From positions 7,971,835-8,035,834 of the forward strand of contig NC_037590.1 in the NCBI RefSeq assembly GCF_003073045.1: a stretch of 64,000 nucleotides of DNA, read 5' to 3'. The first letter of the stretch is position 1, and each line of letters starts with the position of its first letter. This DNA is from Pomacea canaliculata (taxonomy: Eukaryota; Mollusca; Gastropoda; Architaenioglossa; Ampullariidae). Position numbers and translations under genes: made by a program. Shown in pieces: positions 1 through 37,700 of this stretch. The notes under the pieces are model-generated. The model had not been told where the DNA came from. It saw nothing but the letters and a program-made list of their open reading frames with translations, and made no database searches.

Positions 1-1581
1 ATGTGGTTGGTACAAAGAGGAAACTTGAGTAATGCTGGTACCAACAATCATATATTTTCCTACTGTCGCGTGACTAGAAAACAATGGTCTGTGACCCAGA
101 CGCCCAGGTAACCCTGTTTGCAATGAAACAAAAGAACAATGTAATTGGTAAATGACACCTGACTATTGTTCCTTGGTGCACAGGTCGGATTCCAAAGCCA
201 ATTATACTAATGAAAGTCAGCTCGAGTAATCTGTTCATGATCAGAAGTGTTGCGCGGTATATTCATTTATTCAAAAATCGAATGTTTACACGAAGGTCTG
301 CTCACACGTGCGTGGCTACACGCTGCTGTTGGCCACACTGGCATACGCACGGTAAATCCCTAAAGTGGGGATTTCATATTTATTCTGCAGATTACTTTTA
401 TGTGCTGAAGATCAAACAGCGGACAGGCTTCACCACACGTGTGCGTCACCACCGCGCGATGTAAATGGAAATTCCGAACAAGTTATGTTTATGTGTCTGG
501 ATGAAGGGTTTACACTTGTACACCCCGTGGCCTCGTCTTCTCACCGCTTCATTTTAGTTTCAAATGTTTTTACTGTTTTAGCATTGTGCTTGAAGTGAGT
601 CCCTGTCCTTCTTGGTTCGCCTTCTTCTGGATCGTGATGGTCTTTCGGTACGGACACCCACGTGCATTACTTAGCTCTGTGGACTCACACCTTCCTCCAC
701 TAGGCTGAGTCATGAATCTGATATTGACGACAGAACAAATTCAAATTAAATAATAAAATATCTTAATGTCTTCCTTGCACTCATAGTTAATCAACCAGTT
801 CGCTGCTGGTCAGTCTCATGTAGTAACTATGATGTTATCTTCCCTTTGTCTGCTAGAAATGTAGGTTTCACTCTTGCTGATGATATTATTTTGAATAACA
901 CATCTCTAACATCTGTCAGTCTGATTATTATGAATGCCGCAAGATCATGGCTGTCCACTATTTTTGTCTGCCCATATCATATGTATGTTCGTTCGTGCTT
1001 TTGCTCTGTTAAATCTCTAAAAGTACTATTTTATCAGTTAAAACAGCTCAAAGGTCTGAAGCCTGTATTTTTCTCAGACTAAGAAAACGAGATTCTCAGT
1101 CCACTTGTGCGATGTGCGACAATGATCACTATATCTATTCAAACTCGTGTCCCATGTAACCTCTTTAAATGTTCCCCTGTTTGTTGTTACCATCAGGGTG
1201 TAAACTTGTTATTGAATGAACCACTATAGTCCTGTGAATAAATAATGTTCTTGTCTGCTTTTTCTTCGCTGGCTTTCGTTGTCTGTTTTGCCTCATCCTC
1301 AGTCTTTACAATCCGAGAGGACCCTTCTTGTCTTCGACAGGTTGCTGTATTTTGATTCTGCTTTTGGCCCGAAAAGGAAACCTAACTTTAACGCTCTTCC
1401 CCTTTCTGTAAGTCCAAACACTGGAACTTTTTTTCTTCTTTGAATAAACCATTTACAGTCGACTGCACGATTTCTTTGACAGCGTTTGCTCCGTTTAGGG
1501 AACTGTTTTAAAAATCACAAGACAAAAAAGTGAAATGTTTGTGAACTGTTAGATTGTTCTCCCACAAAATGTTTTTTGCAG
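1..1581. other. No gene recognised; probable intron of the SRCR gene
   Basis: AT-rich sequence with only short unrelated reading frames. I find no SRCR-type cysteine pattern and no convincing signal-peptide exon on either strand. The first SRCR exon at 1582 begins in phase 1 after an acceptor, so a coding exon must lie upstream. The simplest reading is that this stretch is an intron and that the start codon is outside the window. Confidence 0.6.
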
Positions 1582-23759
<22,178 letters not shown>

Positions 23760-24260
23760 GTGTCATACCTCTGCTGATCTTGTTGATATGTTCTACCCGG
23801 CACCCAAGTCTGTACAGTGTATGTACTGCCATCATGCCTTCCATTTAGTCATGAATGGTCGTGATTTATCAACGAGTGCCTCTGTTTTGTTATGGTGCCT
23901 TAGATATGCATTTCATATATCTGTAAATTCACAAGTATGATTTTTATTGTTGTCTCAAACATACGGTCAAGTCTTTCCTGCCATGTATATGTTTATGTAA
24001 CATACCGTACAGAGGAATGCTTTACGACTTAAACTGTTTCCTATTTATCTAGTAGAGGATCATATGAATATGATAAAATGAATTCAACAGTCACAAAATG
24101 TATCAAAGACCATACATGCTTAAGGAGTTCAGAAAGTGAAGAGCTTGCGATACAATGAAGTATGTCATTATAATGTGTATGTTGAGTATGTAAGAACTGC
24201 TGTGAATTGTACTTTGAAAAGTATTTTATAATGTAAAATTAAAGCGTTTTTTTTTGTCTT
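23760..24260 (+). other. 3' UTR of the SRCR gene with probable poly(A) signal
   Basis: AT-rich non-coding sequence after the stop. ATTAAA at about 24238, followed by a T-rich stretch, is the best cleavage signal on this strand. That would place the transcript end within about 350 bp of the convergent minus-strand gene. Confidence 0.5.
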
Positions 24261-24579
24261 TAAAAAACTTAAAATTCATTTATATATATATACAATTTAT
24301 GTGTGCATGAATACCAGTGATCAGGACAGAAAACCAAGATCAATCTTCATGTCTGATGTTTTGCTACATTTTATAACATTACTATAAGATCACATTTTAG
24401 AAATTGTTGTGTGAAATGACACTTTGCATTATAGTCCAATGTTGGCACAGATATGGCACATCGTATCGAATTGTACTTATTCCCTTAACACTCAAAACTT
24501 GGGTTTACACACCACAGCAATCATATGACTTAGTTCCCATTATCAAGTAAAAAGAAAAGATACAAAACGCATATAGCTT

Positions 24580-27500
24580 TATTTTATTTCCAGTACCACC
24601 CTTTAATTAAAAGCATACATCCAAAACTCCAGTTTTCCAAACAAATATCATTAGCAAATAACGTTATTAGGTCTTAGTTCTTCCATACAGCCTTAAGTCA
24701 CCTAATCATCGTAGACCCATGAACCTTCAGAACATGAGCTGGAATGTTGAATTTTGAAAAAATAAATTGCATTACTATTTTTATCTTTGAATACACATTT
24801 CATCTTTGCTTAAATATCTATGCATGCTTCATCAGTTTCAAGAATTTACTTCTTTACCATTTACTTTCTAACTTGAATGATGGACAAGGTGGTGTAAAGT
24901 TTCTTTTAGATAAAAGTAATACTAATCAAATGACAAGAGCAAAATTATATACATAACATGTATCTCATTGTAGCAAAAGTATATCTACTCAGTAATTTTA
25001 GTGTACAGTTTACAAAAATAGTTAGCAGGCAAAGAAGCCTTAATGAGGAGTATCATGCAGCACTTCATACACATTAGGACGACAATACATTAACAAATTT
25101 TAAGTTCAAGCATTAAAGGAGATATGCCACAAGAGCAACATTTTGTATCAGTTGTCCAGATCTATTGAAATTTTCACGCAGACGATTAGTAACAGATGAT
25201 ATGAGATCAAAGATGAAAGCACACCTCAGGTAAAAATAGAACTATTCACCCCGATGAAGTGCATACCCATTTCTAAATTAGCTCCCACAAGCTTTTCCAA
25301 ATCCTTCCAAACTAAAGACAATGCAATGTCTTTGTCCAGAACACTACTTAGTTCATAATGGCAGGATGAAAGAAAGACAATAGACTCACAACCTGGATGA
25401 TAAAAATATTACTGCATTTATGCAGTATAACACTGTCTAAACACTGATATGTGTAGAGGCCTATGCCAATGCCACAATGTTCCATAAAAACTTATTTCAA
25501 ATTCTGAATTGGATCAATGCCTGTTAATGCAAAATACTTAAGTGCTTAATAAAGCTCTTAAAAGTAGTTTGAAAGCTGGTCAGCTCAAGAAAAATGAATC
25601 ACACTTAATAATCTCCAATTATAAAGCACACTACTATCATAAAATACTTGTCAGTGATATGAAAATAAAACTTATTAGAAAGGGGTAGCTTCTTTTGATG
25701 GCTGCAGTACTACTTCATTACTCTTTATCAAAAGGAGCAGAGAATTCAGACCGTCTGCACACTGGGCAATGCCAACTGCATGTACATTTGTACTGCCTGG
25801 AGCTGTCACACAATGACAGCTGTCCATACCACACAGGCCCACACTCCACTTGGTCTGCAGCTCTGCCCACTACACAAGCGGGCACAGACAAATCTGTAGT
25901 GTTAAGGAGCCACACTAGCAGAAAAAATCTGACAAGGAGAAAATAGCATTTCATAATCACCAAAAAAACTAGGTCTGACAGGCATGCTCTCAGGAACGTG
26001 AAAGAAAAAAAAGCAAGCTGCAGGAGCATCAATGACTAAACACTATCATTGAACGCTTTCAATGCTATGCACTTTAACTCCCAAAAAAACCTCATTTGTA
26101 AAACTTTTACAAAGAGCGCATTAAGAAGAATCCAGTCACTACTTTCTGAAACTGCATGTTAAATAATGCAGTCACATACTTTCCGTTTTAAATTGCGGCA
26201 CTTCTTCTTTCCTACTAATGACAGAGGACATAAATATATATTCAGCCAAAGCTAGACTGTTTTAACAAGTCAAAAAAAAATTTTTTAATCCCTTTTTTTC
26301 ACTATGCATGCATTAACCACACATAAAAATCAATGCTTTTGAAGTTTCTCCCAACCTATTATTTGCTAATTTAGGCATTTAAAGCAATGTTTTTTCCTTA
26401 AATCAAGCTACTTTCTTTATACTGCCTGGACACCATAAAATGGCAGCACGTTGTGAAAGGAACACTGTTGCTCATTATTCTTCTGGGACATCAAATAAAT
26501 ATTTATCTTTATTCTCAACATTACTCTCAACCTGCATCATCACAGGTTTCAGCTAGTGAGTTTGAATTTCTTTGTGGCAAGGGACATATACACTATATAA
26601 AAAAATGATACTTTCTTTGATGGAATTAGTAATGATTTCATACTTTTATGACACTAGGCACTAGCTTTTTTAAATCTTCTATAGAATACAACCTACCAAT
26701 AATATGGACGATGACAAAGAAACAAGGCTAGAATGTTTTCTGGTTCTCAAAAGCTACTACTAACCTGCTTGTATCTAATCTTATGCAATGTACTAACAAA
26801 AATACTGAAAGGGAAACTTCAAATTTGTACAAAGACTGGAAGACTTGAACTTGCATCTGTCTATCCATACAGCTTATCCATACATCTATCAAGAAATTTT
26901 TAGCAAAAGGAAGATGAGTATATTGTTAAAGTCAACTTGTTTTATAACAAAGTTAAAGCAACTGAAATTAGAGATACTCTTGTGTCACTCTAATTTTAGC
27001 TCCTTTTTGCCTCCAAAACAAGAAACAATACTGGACAATAAAAACAGCCGAACACCTGTCAAAAAGACATTACCGATGTAAGAAATGTTAATAATAAATA
27101 TCACCCATGAAGAAAATATGTACACGAGATTAATACATAACACAGCAAGTGGACAGAATGACTGGAATATTTCACACCACAGATTGTATGGTCACAGCTA
27201 GTCAGTAGTATTAGGAAAGGTAATGTTATTATGATATGCAAGGCATTTGGCAAGAGATACACAATAAAATAACATCTGGTAATAATAGTTATGCAGTATA
27301 TTACTTAATATTTGCACCAATAACCTGTAAGAATTTTTACAAAGTGATTAACATACGATTTCCCTGGTACCACTATTGAAAATGTTACTTGCCATTAGCA
27401 CCATTAACCCTCAATACTATTTTTACATAATTCTGCTTTTCTGCTTCTGCTATATGGAAAGTGATAAATGTACAACTATTAACTAGTTGAAAATATAAAG

Positions 27501-30500
27501 ACTTGCTTTTCTAATAATAGCATCAGCATAAGATCTACTTGGTTTTATGCTGAGACAGCATACCTCTTTGTTTACACTGTCCACAGCAATGTCCAAGTTT
27601 GTAAAAGGTACTTTAATTTTGACATGGATGTACAGTAACTTTCACATCTGAACTGAACTGAAGGAGAACTGGTGGCTTTCCCTAATTAAAAGCTTTCTTA
27701 TAAATTTTCAGTGTGACAAGTATTCAATTAGTTCTCAGCATGAGCTTGACAATGCGGTGCACTTTAAAAACATATTGCAGATAATGTTCTCCTGCAGTTG
27801 TTACTGCCTTTTAGGTTTTGCTGTAATACCTATCAAATGTCATACAGTTATGCTTATCATAACTATAAATGATTACAATATTGTGCAATTAAAAAAAATG
27901 TTTGGACAGTTGCCAGCACAGGCATGCTATCAGTTGTTTCAGTCCTAGTTGATATTTTAATTATTTTACAACATATAAACAGCATTTAAGAGTGAACACT
28001 ATGAAAGACAAAAAGTAAATTTACCATTTTCCATCTAATTTAATATACAATCACTTCAATGGTACTGTGCAAAACAAGGTCAGAGTAAGTACAAAGTTCA
28101 ACAACGCAGCATTAGCTGCAGGGAGTGGGGAAGGGTAATCAAAATCACCAGTGATTATACTACATGTAAGGAGATGCTCAAAACTAAACCTAAACAAGCC
28201 TCAGGTTATCATAACCATAACCAAGACAGAAATATTTTATTTCCCTTGTGCCCATGCACTCGTGTCTATCTCAAAAGAAAAAGAAAATTAAAGGTGAAAA
28301 AATATATTATATATAATATTTGGTGCAGGACTTGGATTTCCACAAACAACTAAGGTGCTTAATGTGCATTGCACAGTTTTATAGACCAAAACTTTTTGTA
28401 ATAAAAATTAGAAATAGTATGACTTTATTTAATAGTTAGTGAAAGCAAGAATTTCCCGACATACAGTTTAGTTAAAGTATTTTTAAGTTCAACATACTCA
28501 ATTCCAGACTGAGTGTTGAAAATGTTTGGGGCAGTTCATCATAAAGCTGCATAAGTATTATATCTTTCTTTACACATAATTATCTTTCTTCACATCTGCA
28601 TAACTATTATATTATCTTTCTTCAGACATGCATAACTATTATATTATCATTCTTCGCAAATGCAGTCAAATCTCAATACAGGCAACATATGCACGTTATC
28701 TTGATTTACTAATTTTTCAGCCAATCAGGAGACAAGGAGTATGCTGGTCAACCAGCTTAAGACCTACTAATTATTATTGCTTTTCAAGAATGTCTACAAT
28801 TGAAACATCATTACAATATTAGTAAAGGGTAAATATAATGTTTCATTTATACAAGAAATAAAATACAGGACAATTTCACATCTTCTATGACAAAGCTTTG
28901 TAGTATATCATAATGACTGGATTGTATAAGTTTTATTTAACACTTGTTTAAGCTGCATACATCATTATTCAATAATAATTTCTGCTGGTTATCTGATTTT
29001 GTGTATATAATGGATAACAGATTTGCAGATAAATATCTTGGTCAACATACAACTCATTTTTTCTTCTATACATCTGCAGGTTAAGAAATCTTGCTTTCCT
29101 TTTATCTCAAGCCAATTTTCCTTACACCATGCACTTTACGTGCACAATAATTCTGCAGCATTTTCAATGCATGACTCTTACAAATATATGAAACTCAAAA
29201 CAGCTAATTACTTGTGTATTCATTGACTAGATTTTTATAATCTGGAATCATGATTATATCCTTTCTGGTACTGTTCCAAGATTTTATCAAAGGTTTAATT
29301 AGGTGTAGAGAGGACTTCAACATTTTCATTCATTATCATTCAAAAATAAGATATAATTCTCACATATTCATGGAGGAGAGAGATCTAAGAAAAAAGGCAA
29401 AAGAGAAAACATTTCTAAGAAAACTTTTTTCCACAGGGGAAAAAAATGTTGAATATGAACAAATCTAAATGTCACTGAAAATTTTCAATGCAAAAGATCT
29501 CATTGACTTTTTCTATCCATGTCATTTAGTTTACAGCAATGGATAACATACTTTGACTATTACCATTTAGAACCTAATTTGTGATCTTTTAATTCCAGAA
29601 ACAATTCTAGGTTATTTTGTAACTTTTCTAAAGGGATTACGAAAAGATCTCATTTTAAAAAGAAATACAAAAATATATCATTGAAAATGTTCCTTAAGAC
29701 AACCATAAAAAGAATATAAACTACATTCAAAGATTAACATTTGTACAAACCATGTTCTCACATTTATTGCAATATATGCTTTCTTGATAGAGTAAAGCTT
29801 AGAAGTGAAAACTGGGAAAGGAGAAATGAAGATCATGAGGAAAATATTCAAAATATGTGTTAAGCCATTAAAATAAGATTGTTAAAAACATTGATTTTCT
29901 AATATTAGTAATGTTAGACAAGATTATAATGCAAGTAAGTGGCAGCATTTTGTTTTTTCTGATGTTACTCTCTGGCAGTTACAGCAAAAGAAAAGCAGCA
30001 GGACTTTGACAATAAATGTTCTACAATTGTAACATCAAATTCCTTTGGCTTATAACCATAACCTTTGGGGTTAACCATTGTACTAGACTTGAAAGGACAT
30101 AAGCTAACTCATTGGGCTCTAATTAAACAGGAAAATGCTAAATTCAATTAAAATTGAAACTGAATGTGAGGACTGGTACACAAAAGGCATTCACTGAGAT
30201 GTACTGAGTTAAACCAAGACCTGGAAGGAAAACATGGAAGTGTCACTAGCTACATCAGAATTGTTAGTGGTACCACTTTATGAGATGCATGAAGGAATCC
30301 TTCAGTGGCTGCCTTGCTATTAACCAGATATGTAATGGTACAATACTGGCTTCTGTCACTGTGGCAGCGCTTAAAGTTAACTTTTCATGAAAAAAGTGCT
30401 AAATTCTATGTTAGCATGCAAGGAAATAAATCATAAGACATGATGTGGAGAAACAAATTATATAATAGATACATAGAACACTCAACCAGACAGAACAAGT

Positions 30501-31718
30501 AGATCATCATCTAAAAACCATCTAAACACAAGAAGCAGACAAGATAACTTCTAATAATAGGTCAGATCTATATTTAAAGATATATCATAAATGAATGATA
30601 TTCAACATATTTCAAAAAAATGAGAATCAGGTAAATAACCATCCATGGTCTGCAAAATTCCTTAACTTTTGATTTGAACACTGACTGAACTGAGATCTAT
30701 CTATAAGGTTGCAGATAAAGAAAAAAACATTCAAGCATAAACATAAGCACACTCTGTTGCCAAGTCATCTAGTGTTTCAAAATCACTTTAAGATCCAAGA
30801 CTATGGAACTTTCTAGCACATCCAAACTCAGGTTTTACCAAAAGCTTTTCTACTTCATTTTAAAAATTAGAATAACAATTTATTATCCTACTACCAAGGT
30901 AAATTAATATGAATTACTGACAAACTCAAAACAAAGTTCCAAAACACTTGCCGGGTTATTTTCCCAGATATATATATATTCTTGCAAAGCCTTTCTAAGT
31001 TTATCATTCTTTAAAAGATATCCCACAAGACAGGAACAAGAGGTTCACACAGCATAGTTTGCTCCTAACGCTTTAAAAAGAAAAATTTTATTAACTTGCT
31101 TTTTACCCTATACATAGAATCTGACCCAAATTACAGAGCACATATATATATATCTGTAACAGAAAACATGTAATAAATTAATCTTTTGGTTCTGACCTCT
31201 GGGATACCTTGTGATTATTACATTTTCTTACATTAAGAACCTAAATTATCTCAGTATTTGAAATCTGTCAAATTATATAACATATACCCACTGCTGCAAA
31301 GTGGCCGATAATAAACTGAGAAAAAAAATCAAGAGTCCTCTGATATGCTGTGAAAATATTCATTTCAGGTCTTTTACCCAAATACATCACAGTTGTTTAA
31401 ATATAGTATAGGAAAGGGAGAATTCACCTGGTTGTAAATATGTGTAAATATATTTTCCATATCCATAAGATTTTAAGCAGTTTCGAAAATGTACCAGATC
31501 GCTCATACAGTCCTACTGCAAAGTGTGTCTACACACAAGCCATACCTTCAATCTTTACATCTAATTGTGTAGCTCACACTCAAAATTTCATTTACGCACA
31601 TGTAGTAAGAGTATAAAAATAATATTTTGATCAAAAGTATTTCTTCAAGCCTGCATTTTAGAATTGGTGGGATATTTAAATGAAACACTCACACCCTAGA
31701 GAAAGAAACATAATGCCA
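24580..31718 (-). other. Long gene-free stretch, candidate 3' UTR of the Rab11-FIP-like gene
   Basis: About 7.1 kb of very AT-rich sequence with no conserved coding pattern on either strand, no recognisable transposon and few simple repeats. It starts directly after the stop codon of the minus-strand gene. A minus-strand AATAAA complement (TTTATT at about 24587) near the far end is a possible cleavage signal. Whether the whole stretch is transcribed cannot be decided from sequence; nothing else is visible in it. Confidence 0.4.
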
Positions 31719-34700
31719 TTATTTTTTGGTAGGCATTTTGAGGCCATCATCAGCTGCTAGCACCTCTGGGCATTTCTCCAAGACTCGAGACACTAGCTTC
31801 TCTATGTACGTATGCAGGTCTGCGTTATCCCTCCGTAAACCTGAAATCAAAATGTTCTTATCAGTAACTGACAACAATCTTGAAGTGTCAATGAACTCTG
31901 GAAAACAGATAATATTTAGCATACTTATCTAATGCCCTGAAAATCAGAGATCACTCATAAATGTTTGTCCTTTTAATGTATTATTTACTTTTGGAACTGG
32001 TAATATTTTAGTATACATGTCTTGGGATGAACTGTGCAACCTGCTAACAGCAAATGCAAATTCCTTTCATACCTCTATCATGCATAAATGTACTAGTTGT
32101 GTGGGTGTTAATATATCTAGACTCCAGTACTGATTGGTATGGGCGTAAGCTTAGCTAAATAAAGAATAATGTCTTAAGATCAGAAATGTACTTTACTTCC
32201 AAAGAATACTATAAAAATGGTATGAACAGCAGTGTCCTTGATTAAAAAGTTTCTCTTCCTAATTAGCAACCTATGAAAATAATACCTTCATTTTCTTTCA
32301 TTAGCCTCACAATCTCCTTTTGTAAATCAGCTTTCTCTGAAGCACCTGGAAAAATACAAAACATTTAAATAAACAATTATATCAAAATGTAAATAGTACT
32401 TGGTCATCTTCTTATCCCATTCTACTCAGCAAGCAAATTGCTTGCAGGGCTACACAAATGCTTCAAAGCAATCATCTCCCTTTACACCAAAATGTCTCCT
32501 ACAGGTTACCATATTTTGGCCATTTTTCAAAAAAGAAAACAAGATAACTATCATCCAAGGCATCTTGGAGGGTAGTCAACACTGCGGTGGCCAAAACACA
32601 GAACTGGCTTACAAATGTCAAAGACGAGTGGTTGTCCTGTACAGGACCTGCTCACTCTTCCCCACAAGAGTGGCGGCCCTGTCAGCTGCCGCGTCCATCC
32701 ATGTGCTTCCCCCAATGACAGGCATCGGTCTAGGGATGACCGACACTAAATTCAAGTAAATTAACTGGTACAGAAATAATTTTTGTAGAGAAATTGACAA
32801 ATTTGTCCAGTGTGCTAACTGCAGCATGGCATAACACCGGCTGTCACAAGCCTGCATGTTTCTGCTCTGTTAAAAGTCTTTGTACAAATTATTCAAGTAG
32901 GGCTGAAGAAGCTGGATGAGGGGGTAGCGGTCAATAAAAAGCTCTCAAACTATCCACTGTCTGCAAAGTTCTGACTCAGAAGACCTTACTTGTGCGACCG
33001 TCTGCATCTCGCTGTATGGCCACTATGGACTCGCTGGCACCACGTGTATGCTTCTGGTAATTTTTGCGGAAACGCCCTCCATTGTCAGATTGTTGTTCCC
33101 GGTCATGCTCAGTTAGCATGCTGCAGCTGCTTTTCACTCGTGGGAGAGTGGTGGAGCCAAGTAGTGTCGTGCTCTTCTCTTGCTACAAATGTGAATAATA
33201 AACACCCATTTATGGATATATTACTACTCTGGATGGTAGCTAAGGGAAAGTATCAGTTTGTGGGCATTTGTGGGCATGCATACACATGGGACTGGTACAT
33301 GCAAAAAAAAATGCCTTGATCAGCAAGCAGATAAAAGCATTCCAGGTATTTATTAGTCCAAATTTAATTAACCAAACATATTACACTATATTTGCACATT
33401 AATAAAATACTGAAATTATCTGTTTCTGCTGACTTCATTCCTTATCTTCCCTTTCAGAACCATTGCAACAGTTATAGGTTTGGTTTCACTCTACTGGTAG
33501 CTTAACTGTTGCTTCCGCTGACAAGGTCAATTTAATTAACTTTTCGGACAACACACTCCAAGCTGTCAACCTTTTTGGACAGCAAACCTTAAGTTGTCAA
33601 AGCTGACAATGTACTCCAGTCAGAATACACAGTCTTTGTAAAAGAATGTTGCACAAGGTATCAAAGTAGCAGCAACCTGCATGCTACAGGCTATGCTAAG
33701 AAAATCACTTGGCTGTGACACTGTTTCTCAATCAAAACACTCCTTAGGTGATTTTTGGTGCATGACTGGTCCACTAAAATAGTACCTCGGTAAGCTTCAC
33801 CTAGTGGGCAATGCATTTAGTGTCTTCTGCATGTACAGTGTATGCACTGTTTAAAACTTTGTAAAAGGGGCAGTCATAAATACGTGATCCTTGGGATGTA
33901 TGACCGATGCTATCAATCTCCAACTTTCAGTACTTACAGTTATTAACTGGAAACTACTAAAATTACTGTTTGTAAGTGAAAAAAAGGTTGAGACTGGCCA
34001 AATCAAGAGATCAATATCATACCTGTGATGAGGAACGATGCAAAGAAAGGTTATGTTCACTGCTACTAATCACTTTATCTTGCACACGCAGCTCGCCCTC
34101 AATTTTCAGGGTAGGTATAACACGAGTTGGCAGAGGTGAAGGCTGCTGTGGCACATCTCTTTCTGGGGAAGGTGGTATCACAGCAGGAGCTGGAGGAATT
34201 TGTCTTTCAAGAGATCCTGTTTTCTCAGCAGAACGGTCAACAAATGTGAAGACATTTTTAATGACATTCTGACCACCAGATACAGTCTCAATCCAGAGAT
34301 CGCCCTTTCCTGGTGTGTTGGGCTTTGTAGTGACATAGATTCTGTTCTCAGATTCAAACTCAATTGTGTCAAGAAGATCACTTCCGCAAAGCAAAAACTC
34401 CATGATATCAGATTTGCCCAAACCTAGGTTTTTCCCTTCAATGCAGAGTTTTGTACCTCCATGAACTGTTGCCATGTTTGGGATTATGTTTGTCACAACT
34501 GGCACATCGCTCACACGGTTCAGTCCAGAATGCATGCTGCCAAATTTGTTGAGTTTAGGTTCATTGTTTTTTCCTCATCATCATCATGGTTACCAAAGCG
34601 ACCAAGGTGAAAAATGTCATGAATAGACTTAGACAGCTTTTTGTTGAAGTTGGCCAATGTGCTGCTTTTTCTCTTCTCCTCCTTCTCCCCACTAAGGTCC

Positions 34701-37700
34701 TTGCTGTCACGTTTCATCTGGCGATGAGGCAGTGCCGGAGACTGCAGATTTTGTTTTAACTTTGCAAAAGCAGACAGATTCTGCTGAGAACTGCCTAACG
34801 AGCTAGTGCTCTTGATCTGTGGCTAACTGACCCTGTAATGGATCTCTGTTTGGATACAAATGCCTGAAATAAAATATCAGAATTTTCTGTAAGCAAAGCT
34901 TCCATGATTATTGTGAAGTTCTCAAACATCTTGATCAATAGCTTTTAAAAGTGATCTGTATTCATTTTCAAGCCTCACCTTTTGCATTTAAGAGTTAATG
35001 ATTTACAATTAAGATACACTCTAAAACTTTAAAAACACATATTTCAATCCATGACAGCTTGTATTTTTTGAAGAATACTTATACAAATTTTACATTTTTT
35101 AAGTGTGCCATATTACCAATAGGTACCAGCACACAAAATTAACTTTTTATGCTCACATGAAAGAACAAGAAAATATAAGGAAAACAAAATAATAACTAAG
35201 TCTTTATATTTATTAGTTTTGCAGATAATGCTGTTAAAAAATCGTGATTTACATTGTGATTGCATTGGTAGTATATCATACCTAGAAAATAAAAAATTTT
35301 ATAAGTGTTCTTCAAAAAATATTTGTGTCACCTTTTATCCTTTTATTGTGCTGTAGAACTTTTTAATTTCCTTAATACATAGATATTTTGCCACTTTTCA
35401 TGGATTCAATTTAATATGTATACACCAATATCCACGAGAAAGCTTGTGAACGCGCGGACATAGTGACTCAACCATCAAAATACGTTAAATGGCACAAAAA
35501 ATGACCACTGCACAGCTGTCAATTTGTGTGCTAGGTACCACTTATCGTCACAAAATATGCATTACTCTCCTGTCACACAAAAAAAGGCATACTCTGAACA
35601 CATGATGAAAAGTTGCTCTTTATTATGATTTAAAAGTGATATTTCTGTTCCTGATAGTCAATGAAATACTTTGAATAGAAAACAAGCGATTTTTATGCAA
35701 TCACCAGCTTTCCACCGGTGGGAAGGCACGTGTGCCAGTACCTACTACTAACATCACACTTAAAGCAGCCAGGAATCTACAGCTGATTAATATTTTCTAA
35801 CTCACCTGAAAAATTAGGTCTCCCTGTGGGACAGGGCACTTTTTGTGAGGCTTCAAAGCAAGCTTGCGGACATGTCCCTTGGTAGTCTGAAGAGAAGTGA
35901 TGGGGATTTGAACTTGGCCCAAAACATCATCTTTTTCTGTCACCGTGAAGAACACATTATCACTTGAGATTTGGACAGGGCTGTAAAAAACAAATTAGCA
36001 AGCATAAAGTAACAAACACTTATAATGCAAACTGCAATAATAAAATTTGATTATAATAAAAATATTATTGCTCTTGCTGTTTTGAAATGAGATTGTCTCT
36101 CCAACTTTGTTTTGCATATTCTCAGGGAGTCGTTGAAGTTCTTATCGAGCTGCCCCCAACTGGCCTCTGGGATAAATAAAGTGTTATCTATCTTATCATA
36201 ACTTATTAACTGTCAGGCTGTTAAGGGAAGAAATGGAGCTGGAACAAAAATGATTTGGAGCCTCTCACAGAGAAGACTTTCCTTGATTACAGTGACCTTT
36301 ACAATATTTGTAATGCTGTTGTTCACTTTTATCTTTTCAATAAAGGGTGACTGAGCCAGCAGGTGACAGAATGGCCTCAACTGCATATTAGAATAGTATG
36401 AGAATAGCAACATGGACTGAAAACAACTTTGAGAGAGGTATAGGTTTCTAAAAGAAAAAAAATTATTTAAATAGTTTAGCCCAAACTATTTTAAAATCCT
36501 AACCTTGACAATGCATATCCTCCTATATTGTGTAATAGCTTTTCCAAGCTATCATTTCAAGACAAATGAAACCAGCTAAATACTGATTCTGTTTTATGCT
36601 TTTGAATCCTAACCTTTCAGTCAACAGACAAGCTTTAAAGTCGCACTCCACACGAATATCAGCTTTAACAAGAATAGCATAACAGAGTGCATTTAGTAAG
36701 CTTTTTTTACAGCAAATCAGAGTTCATAAGTTATATAACCTCTTCAAGCCTGACAGATTTATTATGAATGATAACACTTTATAACACAGTAGACATTAAA
36801 TAGTAGGGAGCAGGATACACACCTAGCTACTAAATCTTGCACTTGCCAAATCCCTGACAATAGAAATGAGCTTTACACTGGGTCACAAAATGATACTAAA
36901 TGGACTGCCTAATAAAAGTTGTACCAGACAGTGAAGGCTGTACCTGGTGGTTACATGTTTAATTTCCTTATTGAAAATGTAGCTACACCAAAGCATCTAA
37001 TCCTCTTGTCACTTGTTGCAATAAAAACTAGCTTCACAATAGCTTTCTGCACCTCTCTTCTCTTCTATCACTTGATAACAAAGTAACTCCACCCAGATGA
37101 TTCATTTTCTAGTGAAGAGGCTCAAATCTCAAAATGTTGATACATTTTTAATGGGGTTTTTTTTTCACTTCTCATGTGCGCATCTTTCCCCCAAACCCCC
37201 ATATATTTATAAACATTCTTTATGACAATGATGACAAACACTCTGCGATACCCCCTCCCCCCATTTTTTTAAAAATCTACTTAGTTCAAGCCATTTACTT
37301 ACATCACAGATTCCTCATTCCAGTCTGGGTTTCCAGTAGGCTCCTTCACCACACTCGTCCGGTATTTTTTAGAGCCAACACCAAAGATGACAGAAAACTT
37401 ATACCTCCCTAGGACAGAAATAAAGATATTTTATCTGCTCATTAAAGCAATAAGGTGTACCTATAGCAAAGGCAATATATGGTTAATGCTACTTCATTTT
37501 TTTTTCTCTCTTCTAATAAGCTTTTGATAAATAAGTGTTTTTTCCTTCACATTTTTATATCAGTATATTGTATAATGTATGGGTGCATCACACACACACC
37601 CCAGTAATGTTAGGTCTCAGGTTAAGAACATCTATTACCAAAATGAATCTTTTATTTCCCAAAAGTGTTTTTATCTGCCAAACCCATATAAAAACCCCGC

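Noticed and set aside
25718-26032. 104-codon minus-strand reading frame in the long gene-free stretch
   Set aside because: It is hydrophobic but lacks any recognisable motif or splice support, and is probably chance within an AT-rich UTR-like region.
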